From positions 61,410,385 through 61,474,384 of the forward strand of contig CM055097.1 in the NCBI GenBank assembly GCA_029204225.1: 64,000 nt of DNA, in the 5' to 3' direction. The position numbers and the translations under genes were made by a program. Positions 12,606-21,616 of this stretch are shown here, one piece after another (the stretch's first letter is position 1; the number at the start of each line of letters is the position of its first letter). Below the pieces are notes generated by a model. That model ran no database searches. It was not told where the DNA came from and saw nothing but the letters and a program-made list of their open reading frames with translations. This stretch comes from Diphasiastrum complanatum. Its lineage: Eukaryota > Streptophyta > Lycopodiopsida > Lycopodiales > Lycopodiaceae.

Positions 12606-12685
12606 GTTAGTGCTTTTGTGAGTTAGTACTTTTGTATGTTAGTACTTTTGTGAGTTGGTATTTTTAGGAGTTGGTACATTTGGGA
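12606..12685 (+). repeat. Minisatellite, five 16-bp units
   Basis: Five consecutive 16-bp units start at 12606, 12622, 12638, 12654 and 12670. The first three are near-identical (GTTAGTACTTTTGTGA type); the last two drift to GTTGGTATTTTTAGGA and GTTGGTACATTTGGGA. Confidence 0.85.
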
Positions 12686-13600
12686 GTTGAATGTGGAGAG
12701 CTTGTTTGTTTGAGAGAGAATGTTGGTTACTTCTCCTTTGTTATTGTCAATGCTTGTTGCTCAATGCTAGTGTTTGAATGGATGCTTGAGGTTAGTTCCA
12801 ATTCGTAGTTAGTTTTATGATGTTAGTAACACCTCATTGAATAAGGAGGCTTTGTAATGGTGTGAATGAGATAATGCTTTATTGAGAGTGGAGTGAGGAT
12901 ATTCACTCCTTATTGTGGTTGGATGCTTCATTGAGAAGTGATTGATGGATGTTTGCCAAAACCCTTATGCTTGTTTGCTGCCTTGTCTAGGTAGCATTTG
13001 TAAAGTGATTGTTCGATAAACGATTTTTCAAGTTTGTAGGATGGTGTCATTGCAAGCTTGGAGGATGGTTAAGGGTTTTGGTTGGATGCTATTCAAAATT
13101 CATAACATTTTGAAGAGTAGTGACTTTGTAAAATGATGGGTACTTGTTGCTTGAATGCGTGATGATTGGTATGCTTACACTTTGTAAGTGATGGAAGCAG
13201 CTCTCATCATGTGTGCTTACTCGTTATGTGTGTGTTGTTTGGCTTGTTAGTTTTCCATACCACATTGGGTTGAATATGCATGTGAGTATCTCTACCTCTG
13301 TTTCAATCCCTGCTAGGATGTGTAAAGGAAGAGGTCATTGGTTGGAGCTGTGTCTTTCAGTGGTATGAGTGTCTTGTCATGTGTTAGTTGAACGATGATT
13401 GTCGGTTGAGGTCATTAGTATGAGCACATTGTTGGTGAGGTGATTGCTTGTTGTTAGTAGTCGTGATACACCTTCGTTTGCATTGAATGATTAAGAAACT
13501 AATGAGGGTTAATCAAATCCAAGATCATGTGTCAGTGAGAGATTGCTTGAGCCCATTCTGAATGTGAAACCCTAATGCTATGACAAAGAGGATTCGCAAG
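12686..13600. other. No gene recognised
   Basis: TG-rich sequence with frequent short GATTG, TTGGATG and TTGTTAG words. No open frame of note and no motif found. Confidence 0.4.
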
Positions 13601-13639
13601 CCCTACTATCATAGTATCAATCAAGGTTGGAGCCTTCTC

Positions 13640-14330
13640 GGACCTGCCTGCAACCTGCAGCTTTGTCTACGCTTCTGTGAGCTGTTGTCAGTCAAAAACC
13701 AGATCTACCAGTGCAATAACAGTCTGATTTGCGGCCTCACTGACTTGTCTAGGCAAATAACCAGATTTTAAAGAGAAAAACCAGACCTGCACAGCCTACT
13801 GCACCTTGTTTGCTCCACCTGCGGCCAATATACTCTGCCTGCGACCTGCCTACTCATTTGCCACCTGTCTACATGTTGTTATCACAATTTTAAGTCTGTA
13901 TCAGACTTTCTAACGACTAGAGCTCTGTCTGCGACCTATTCCGAACCTATTGGCAGCCCCCACAGTCTGTCTGCGGCCCTCTATCTCTGTTTTGCGGACC
14001 CCAACCTCTGTCTATGGACCTAACAGACTCATCTACACATTTTTTGTGAGCAATGTTAGATCAGTCAGCAACCTAGCAGCCTGCCAACGATTTCAAAATC
14101 CTAACTGCGGCCAAAACCAGTCTATCGCAACCTTCTAAGGGCTGTACCAATAAGAAAAAAATTCAGTTTATCGGGTGTATTTTCAGCCTTCTACACAAAT
14201 TTTCTGGATCAAACAGTGTTGTGACAGACCTGACAAAGTGATTGCGGCTTCTGTGGGTTACTTACAATGTGGGATCACCTTCAAATTCTATCTGCGGCCA
14301 AGAACAGAGTGATTGCGGTCTTCTATGGAC
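13640..14330 (+). repeat. Degenerate dispersed repeat of a CTGCGGCC-type word
   Basis: The word TCTG(T/C)CTGCG(A/G)CC and variants (CTGCGGCC, CTGCGACC, TCTATGGACC, TTTGCGGACC) recur at irregular short spacing, locally raising GC content. Short plus-strand open frames here (13580-13771, 13950-14138, 14242-14478) are compositional. The block looks like a decayed satellite or the bait-like part of a repeat rather than a gene. Confidence 0.5.
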
Positions 14331-15501
14331 TGTTTCCAGGGTCTTGGAAAGAGCAAATACCTATCGTGGTGTCTCTGTGACAAATGGTGAGGCCAAAGAA
14401 GCGAACGTTGAAATCGAATCAGTAGAAGCATTCATGACTAGAGTATCCTCGACATTCGGCTACCTATACGGACATTGAGGTATGACGGTTCTAAATCTTT
14501 GACCTCTTATTTGTTGGTTTTTTCGTAATATGGACTCATAATCATTTGCTTGAAATGGAATTTTGGTTTGTTTGAGTTCAGCGTTCAAATTATCTAACTA
14601 GTGAACACACTATCGTAGACTATGGGTCGATTGTGCATTATAGTGAATCGTACTAAAAATTTTAGAACCAAAGTTGTAGTATGCCGATGTGAAGTGTTTC
14701 AGGAACTAGGCACTCCAAACATTTCGTACTTGCTATTGTTTTGACATGATGAAATCGGTTGTGACTTTGGCCGGATAGAGTAAGTACCTATTGAGGTTTT
14801 CCGTTTACTCCATGCGTCATCTTAGGGTATCAATATTTACGTCGTAATTGCTATTTTTGAATGATTTGGACTAGATTGACGATGGAATTGTTTTCCGTTA
14901 GGTAAGAGGGGAGGAGACAATCGGTTCATGAGTTGTATTGTACTTAGTAAGGAATCGCTTCTTCATTTTTAAGTTAAAACAATGTTCTACTAGTAGATCA
15001 TACATTGCTAGTAGTGGAGCCTGGTTTTTTTTCCATAGTAACTGCATGTGGCTGTTGGTCAGTCTATAAACTAGTTGACATACGACATGATTGATAAGTT
15101 GTGGAAATCGTTAAGTTGGAATCGTTTGTTCGTCATTTATGAAACGTATCATTTGGACCCGACCTCTGTGAAACACCAGAGCGGGCCGTCCACCATCCGC
15201 GGTTGAAAAACACCGCCTTGGTTAAGCGTCACACTAGTCACACCCGTCGTCGGTACTGTCTAGCAAAATACCTAGACCCGACGGTCGGCGAAAATACCGC
15301 CGCTTAGCAAACAAAGCGGTGCGTATAACTTGCACCCCACGAGCACATCATAGACAATAAATCGGTTTCTAGCCCATGTAAGATTTTTACTAACTGTAAG
15401 CCGAATTCAATGGGGAAAGAGATATTAGCAAGATCCTAATGCGAATTAGCAATCAGAAGTTTGTACGAAACTGTGACCCTAAAAAACTAGTGAACCATTG
15501 C
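14331..15501. other. No gene recognised
   Basis: Mostly AT-rich, with a more GC-rich stretch at about 15160-15330. No coding motif seen. Confidence 0.4.
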
Positions 15502-15661
15502 CTCAAAAGTACTAGCACCCCCTCCTTGCAGTCATACTTTTGAGAGTCTGGAACACTCTCATTGGCTTGGGAGCACGGGGTAACAGAGGAAGCCCCCAGG
15601 ATTGGATGTGGTAGGACCTCCGTTACTCACGTAGGGCATACCACCATCAATAGTGGTGCCC
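15502..15661 (+). repeat. Three consecutive hairpin-forming inverted repeats
   Basis: Arms 15502-15511 and 15535-15544 pair perfectly over 10 bp (CTCAAAAGTA / TACTTTTGAG). Arms 15580-15589 and 15617-15626 pair 9 of 10 (GTAACAGAGG / CCTCCGTTAC). Arms 15634-15644 and 15653-15661 pair with a 2-base bulge (GGGCATACCAC / GTGGTGCCC). They are adjacent and end close to the truncated copia fragment. Confidence 0.7.
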
Positions 15662-15721
15662 CTTGACTTTTCTAGGACTTTTTGGCTGGACCAATCCCCT
15701 GCCAAAAATGGCCCTAACAGA

Positions 15722-16060
15722 TTTCAATGTGCTTACTCCTAGAGTGAATTCTAGGGTTGGCCGATAAGGCAATAGCACTCTGATTATCACAGAATAAAAT
15801 TGTAGGGCTGTACTGATACAAATTAATGTCTGACAGTAAATTTCTCATCCAAAACACTTTTTTAATAGATTGAGAAGCAACAATATACTCGGCTTCTATA
15901 AAAGAAAGTGCGATAGAGGTTTGCTTATGACTGTTCCATGAGATAGGACCGCCGTTGAAGAAAAATGTAAATCCAGATGTGGACTTACGATTGTCTACAT
16001 CTCCTCCCCAGCTTGCATCAGAATATCCATTGAGCTGATGAAGATTGTCGTTGCTGACAT
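15722..16060 (-). mobile_element. Truncated Ty1/copia RNase H fragment
   Basis: On the minus strand this encodes the copia RNase H region: GYSDASWGGDVDNRKSTSGF, SWNSHKQTSIALSFIEAEY, MRNLLSDINLYQYSP, FCDNQSAIALSANP and HSRSKHIEI. The frame is cut at 15722, just before the usual KYHF(V/I)R, and no LTR follows. The protein closely resembles the RNase H of the plus-strand copia at 59200-59540, so both come from one family. Confidence 0.85.
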
Positions 16061-16200
16061 CTCCATAGCAGATGCACTGGTCACAGTATGTACAGTTACA
16101 TAAAATATGGTATACGTAGTAACTGTGACTATATATTGGCATTCACATTAGATTAAATGTAATACAAAAAATTGAAATTAAGTATCATATCAGAGAGATT

Positions 16201-16978
16201 TTTGGTGCCCAAGCTTTGAAAATAGCAATGGCAAGGAGACCTAGATCTACAATCGAGTCTGTGATTCTTCACAATGAGAAAGATAAAGCTGATAACTGGA
16301 AGCCAACAACATATACGAAGAATTCTTGGGTATTGCTGCATCCATCATCAAAGGGCAATTTTCGACAAAAGAAAAGAGCAAAAATGACATACAAATCTTA
16401 TTGGAAAGCAAAAATTTTGGAGTTTAAGACTACCCTGGGAGGTCAATCGATATCAGAAGTTTTAGTACAACATGTCTATATGCATTCAAAAATCAAAGTA
16501 CATGATATCAATCCTCATAATCATCGAAAATGTAATTGTAAGTATATCAAAACATATGCACTCTACAACAATCATAGGTGATTTTCTTTTACAAGAAAAT
16601 TGAAGTTACATGGCTAGCACTGGATCAAGACTTGAACTAAATGGTCACACAAACCGAATGGAGATAAGCATTATCTACAACGAGGAATATTTGACTATGG
16701 TTGAGGTGGAAGAGCATTGGAAGCTTGATTTTATCAGAACAGAGCTCATGCTATTACAAACCAATCTACCAACATATTTCAGATTTATCATCAATGGAAG
16801 ACTCGTAAGTACTTTATGTTTATTGCCATTTCAAAATAGAACAAAATAATTGAAAATGTCATCATTTACAATTGCACATTCACTAATATTTGTCATGTCA
16901 CAGATGCGAAAAAGACAGAAGCTGATAACGTGCTGCAAAGATCTACCTACAACAATCACCATTGTGGGAGAACAATAG
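16201..16978 (+). pseudogene. Cassette gene X, copy B
   Basis: Unrecognised family. The plus-strand exon from about 16201 to 16545 ends KCN followed by a GTAAGT donor. It encodes SYWKAKILEFKTTLGGQSI then SEVLVQHVYMHSKI, clearly homologous to copy A (6611-6411). A second segment, about 16610-16805, carries MEISIIYNEEYLTMVEVEE, HWKLDFIRTEL and FRFIINGRL before a GTAAGT donor. The last exon, after TGTCACAG at about 16902-16912, encodes MRKRQKLITCCKDLPTTITI and ends with TAG at 16976-16978. The last two exons together resemble a ubiquitin-like beta-grasp fold, without a terminal Gly-Gly. Only about 65 bp separate the first two segments and their phases do not match, whereas copy A has a large middle region there. 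Copy B therefore looks internally deleted. Confidence 0.55.
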
Positions 16979-17173
16979 CTTCAAATAAAGTTTAGTAAAA
17001 ATATGTGTATACACTCTTTCATTCAATAAATGAAAGCCCAACTTGGGCATCTGAACATGTATTTTGTGCTCCCAAATTCATAAAATGGAGTAGCATTTGA
17101 TATATCAATGTATATTTTTCTACGAATTCTATACATGTGCAATCTATTTCTGTTCTATGCTATCTGTATTGTT
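16979..17173. other. Spacer between convergent genes X copy B and H
   Basis: AT-rich 195-bp spacer between two stop codons facing each other. ATAAATGAAAG near 17029 could serve as a poly(A) signal region for X. Nothing else is seen. Confidence 0.5.
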
Positions 17174-18913
17174 CTAATCTTTATTTAGTATAATTACATC
17201 ATCCTTTGCACCATCATCAACAACGGGAGGCTGAAGCCTTGCCCTAGCCAGTATGCTCAGGATAATTTCTTGTCTAAATCTATACACTTGTCTTGATGTG
17301 TACTCAGGAAGTGTAAACTGCAAGATAGAACATTCATGTATCAGTAATGGCCTAAAACATCAACAAAATAGAAAACTAATTATGATTCAAAAAATAAGAA
17401 TAAACAGAATTTATTACCTTAGAGATGTCAACATATTCTTGAAGGTTGAACCACTCAAAAAAATAACTTTGCATTGTATAATGTATACCACCCACAGCTG
17501 AATGAATCATTTTGCTAGGGTGACTGCAAAAAAATTCAGCACACAAGAAATCAATTAAGAAATAGAATGAATTAGAATGAAACAAATACGTTAGAATACT
17601 GATTTCAAAATGTTGTTAAGAAAGACATAATTTACCTCCAAACTAACGATCTGCCAGTCCACGGAATGGGGAACATCTGTTGGAATATATTTCCTTAAAT
17701 ATGGCAAATATATATCTACATCCTTATGCGTATTGCTAGCCGAGTCCATCTTGACACAAAAACCTTTAACAATATTATCTACAAGATCTCTTAATAGAGA
17801 TCAAGTTTAAACTCCAGTGGTCACTGCAAAATAAGATTGAAATTTTTTAGCTGCAATTCTGAGAACTATTTCCATTGATAATGCCAATGATAAAGCATTA
17901 AACAACAAGAAGCATTTAATATATCTTACTTGGTATGATAAGGGACGAGCGCATGTATTTTGCTGTTGGTGTGAATCCACTAGTCAGACACTGTGACAAT
18001 GTGTCGTTATTCTCCTTGAAGGCTTGAAGCAAAAAGTTACTCAACACCAGCAATTCATTGGATAAATCTCTTGCAATGTCATATTGCAAGAGTGTAAGCC
18101 CAGACTCTATCACATAATCACTGATAGAAGCCCGTCTATATTTGAGATCCTAAAGTCAAGTTCCTCTAGTCTAAAACAAAAAGGAGTACCAATTCTATCT
18201 ACAACATCAACTATGTCCTTCTCAAATTTAAGATAATCATCGGAATCTATATATGTATAAAGATTTGAAGGAGCAGGAGGAGGTGGATGTGTAGTATCTA
18301 CAGGAATTACAGGGGTATCCAAAATCGATGTAGCTATATTTACAACATTATCTAGAGCAGCATTATCTACAATTGCATCCGGGTTAGGCTTTGCAGATTC
18401 GGTGGTATCTACCCTCCTTACTTTCTTCGGAGCTCTCTTGGGGGCTGCCTGCTTCCAAGGATGCTTGGTAGGAAGATTAGTCCTATCTAGAGGAACATGT
18501 CTGGGAGCAGTAGGCTGAGATACATGTAACTTGCAAAATCTTTCCCTCATTCTCATCAGTAGCTAAAAGTCCTTAGGCATTATGGTGACTCTCTTGGAAT
18601 GAATAACAACAAAAAATGAATCTTTAAAAAAAAGGCTCATATAGTCCTCAACAGCTCTCTGAAGGCACTGGAGAGCAGTGGGTGTGAATTTAACAAGCTG
18701 TTCGAGATCATTTCTAGTTATGTTTCGGACGACACGGTAGAATGGAGCTCTAGGAATCAACAGAGCGGTTGATCTATGATACTTACGTATTTCAGAGAGC
18801 CACCTGCTACGGTTGTGCCTTCTAGATCTAGCGGGAGGTGTAATGGCAACCGCAGGAGCTGAGGATGAGCCAGCAGAGAAGAAATCCCTCCTTGTATGCT
18901 TTCTCCTATCCAT
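17174..18913 (-). pseudogene. Gene H: CENH3-like histone fold fused to an unrecognised C-terminal region
   Basis: Minus strand, ATG at 18913. Residues 1-39 are a basic tail unlike ARTKQT. Residues 40-116 are a histone H3 fold: EIRKYHRSTALLIPRAPF (alpha-N/alpha-1), KFTPTALQCLQRAVEDYM (alpha-2), IHSKRVTIMPKDF (loop 2/alpha-3). LLIP, KDF and a loop 1 one residue longer than canonical H3 recall plant CENH3. Codon 117 is TAG exactly where H3 has Gln (KDIQLARR); the frame stays open for 150 more codons. Exons I can place after that: about 18140-17930 (ESGLTLLQYDIARDL), 17787-17636, 17523-17418 (GGIHYTMQSYFFEWF) and 17317-17174, with TAG at 17174-17176. The 17636/17523 junction does not keep frame. 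It diverges from gene Y and converges on gene X copy B. H3 homology is firm; CENH3 status and the C-terminal role are inference. Confidence 0.65.
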
Positions 18914-19243
18914 GGAAGTATACTAGGGGATATCGCACTTGTGCATGATGACTAGGATAAGCAGAGAAGGATTATGAAGCCCTCGTAGAGGACCGATATG
19001 TACTAAAAGAATGTACGGTATATCAGACCTGTGTGAGTCAAATATCAAAGAGATCAATTAATATAGAAGAGAGGCGCACAAGTCCGATATGAGGAGACAC
19101 GTAGGCAGAAATATCAGATCTGTGCGCATGGAAGGCAGTAGGCAGAATATCGATTGCGAAGGAGATGCACAAGTGCGATATGTGGAGCGAAAAAAAAAGT
19201 CAAAAAAAATTCATTGGAGTTTGTGATTTTATATCGCGCTTCG

Positions 19244-19445
19244 CACGTGCGAAAGAACGTCCTGTCACACGTGTGGAATTTGTACGGCTAAATGCGAGAG
19301 CGACATGTGTTGTCGAACCGACGAATGAACATGAGACACGTGTCCTGGTGTCATTTCACATGTGTCCAGGTGTCACCTCACACGTGCCAGTGCCTGCAGT
19401 CCAATCGGCAGTAAACACATGTCCATTGACCGTTGACCACACGTG
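19244..19445 (+). promoter_or_regulatory. Cluster of CACGTG (G-box) palindromes
   Basis: Perfect CACGTG cores occur at 19244-19249, 19268-19273, 19337-19342, 19381-19386 and 19440-19445. CATGTG variants lie between them (around 19303, 19358 and 19414). Many are embedded in longer palindromes such as CACACGTGTG. CACGTG is a known plant bZIP/bHLH site. The cluster lies directly upstream of the TATA box of gene Y. Confidence 0.65.
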
Positions 19446-19456
19446 TGAAAATTCAA

Positions 19457-19463
19457 TATAAAA
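19457..19463 (+). promoter_or_regulatory. TATA box of gene Y
   Basis: TATAAAA, about 230 bp upstream of the gene Y ATG and 12 bp after the last G-box. Transcription would be expected to start near 19490, giving a leader of about 200 bp that contains several of the 17-bp motifs. Confidence 0.55.
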
Positions 19464-19690
19464 GACACGAACCCCAATTAATTTTTTACTTTATTCTTTC
19501 TTGAAATTCATAGCATATCGCTCTTGTGCGCGCACTTTGTTGTCCATTTTATTCAACGATATCTACTTGCGCACAAGTGCGATATTCAGTTGCTACCTGC
19601 CGTACATATCCCTCTTGTGCATGATCTTTAGAGTTAGTTTTGTTTCGTTTGTTCTCCCTCGCGCAGAAGTGCGATATCTGTCATAGTTCC

Positions 19691-21097
19691 ATGGCCTCTT
19701 CCTCAGGATCTACAAGAGATTTGGGCCTGACTTCATTTTTTACTGAATTTGGGATTACAAAAAATCTAGACTACTTCCACAGCCTATTCAAGCCATATTT
19801 ACATGTTTTCAAGACTGCACAACCAAATTCCGACGTAGTTTATGAACATTATGTTAGGTTCAGGGATATACTCAGTAAGCCTGTTATCTCCATTTCACTC
19901 TCGTACATGTATTATACTGATATTGTTCATTTCTTCCCAGAGTGGTTTCGAACTTTTTCTGTTAGTTCAGATCTCATGTGATGAGGAAGTTTCTGTTGCT
20001 GACCCTCCTATGGCATCATCCTTTGTTCATTCATCTATTAAGGATATCACTCACTTCCTAATCGGCACCCGTGATAAGGAAAGTGACTTTATTGATGTAA
20101 ATACTGATGTGCTTCGGGATTCTTTTATTGGCCAAAATACATCTGCTGATGAATCGATCCCTATAAAAGAGTCTAAATGTCTTTTTAATTTGTCTGTATA
20201 TTATATAAATGACGATGTATATTTTACTACAGCTGATTTATGTCAGTTTTTTGACTATCGTGAAGATGAGGTTCTATGTTTATTATCTAGCACAATTTCT
20301 GAATTCTCCGACTTTATAAATTTTGAAACAGATGACCTTGTTGCTGAAATTGATTTTGATGATGAGGAGGGACTTATGACAGGTGAAGAGTGCTTGACTA
20401 AGACTTTATCAAATATTGCTGAGGATGGATGAGGTAGACCATCCGATGAAGAATTCACGGCATTTCAATCCCAGACGGGCTTCCCTCGTCCATCATTAAT
20501 GCATTTCACTGATGATTCCACTTCAGTAGGTGGTCATTATATCGATCATCTTGATCTGGTTGCTGATGATGATGAAGAATGTGTAAGTGTTTAAACTTCC
20601 TTGCATTAGAATGTTCTTAACCACTGAATGTGTTTTTTCTAACATATTTGTTATTGTAGGATGCTCTCATAATTGATGATTTTGCTGCGAGACGAGGTGG
20701 TTTCAGACAACATGCATCCTCGTTCCAGAGGAATAGTGGACTTGGCCACTATCTTAGACATTTCATGAAGAATGAGATCTGTATTGCTCATTCGAAGTTG
20801 AGCCCAGTTGGGGAGAGTCTGATAATGGCAGTTAAAGCTTTATCATTTTATCTAGGAGGACATAAATTTGTTAAGACAAATAAGATCATTTTTGTCAAAA
20901 GATTTTATGTTTTGAACATTCTAGATTTTACTGATGAGAATGTTCCTTTAAGGAGCTCTCATTATTCATTGTATTCTACTTATATTGAACTCAGTGGAAA
21001 TAAGGATAATGCACATCTATTAGATGCATACTCTAGTAGAAAATTTCTTCATGACAATACTGCCATAGAATCTGACACACAAGCTAATGATGAATAG
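19691..21097 (+). pseudogene. Gene Y: unrecognised three-exon gene with one internal stop
   Basis: Exons 19691-19874 (donor A|GTAAGC), 19966-20582 (acceptor GTTAG, donor TGT|GTAAGT) and 20660-21097 (acceptor TTGTAG) join in phase to 413 codons ending in TAG. The start MASSSGSTRDLGL follows the ATG at 19691. The middle exon is rich in Asp, Glu and Ser (EIDFDDEEGLM, DLVADDDEEC). The last exon has ARRGGFRQH, GLGHYLRHFM and a hydrophobic SLIMAVKALSFYLGG stretch. I recognise no domain. A single in-frame TGA at 20430-20432 interrupts an otherwise open frame; it is one C-to-T change from CGA. The gene is divergent from H across a shared promoter, with compact introns of about 77-91 bp. Confidence 0.5.
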
Positions 21098-21616
21098 TGG
21101 ACACTTTGTATTTTGCTATAATACAATCAATACATTTACATTGAGTATTTCTCCTCTCTTGTTCAATGAATTTGCAAGCAATTCTGAACATGTCATGATT
21201 TGATGACAATGATGATTTGATCATCTCATTTTCTCTTCCTGTATGAGCTTGCGTGCTTTTCTAAACTTGTTGTATTGTGTGGACTTTGTTATATGTCGAA
21301 TTTGAACTCTGCGGTAGAACCATTGAAACAATTGACAAATGTAGTTTCGTTTTTCATTGGTTCCTCCATGTTGTGTATTTCGATGAAATGCTGCTCGTGC
21401 TTGCCAATGTGACTTCTCCATCCCTTGTGATGACCATACACTCAAGCTTCCATATGTGTTTGCAAAAAATGTTGTATGATCTCTTAGTATGTGCTGCATA
21501 TGTCAAAACCATAATGTTAGTCTTATGTTTGGATCTAAATATATATGAAAAATTGAAAGCATCTTGAAGAATTTATACTAATGACTTTTCTAATTTGAAC
21601 TTGCTTAAAAGCTTCT
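21098..21616. other. Spacer between convergent genes Y and Z
   Basis: AT-rich. Overlapping open frames on both strands (21221-21567) are antisense to each other and show no motif. A further minus-strand exon of gene Z is possible but unsupported. Confidence 0.4.

Larger units (their letters stand above)
18914..19690. promoter_or_regulatory. Divergent promoter between genes H and Y with a reiterated 17-bp motif
   Basis: Both genes start at the edges of this 777-bp region. About eleven full or partial copies of ATATCGCACTTGTGCGC occur in either orientation, near 18930, 18990, 19018, 19074, 19111, 19147, 19167, 19231, 19516, 19557-19585, 19606 and 19661. The best copies read ATATCGCACTTGTGC (18930-18944), GCACAAGTGCGATAT (19167-19181) and GCGCACAAGTGCGATAT (19569-19585). 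Copies lie close to both start codons, which suggests shared control of the two genes. Function is inferred from position and reiteration only. Confidence 0.6.

Noticed and set aside
20660-20740. Histone H4-like ARRGGF patch in gene Y
   Set aside because: H4 has ARRGGVKR, but the residues after the patch in gene Y do not form the H4 alpha-1/alpha-2 pattern, so the match is short and probably chance.
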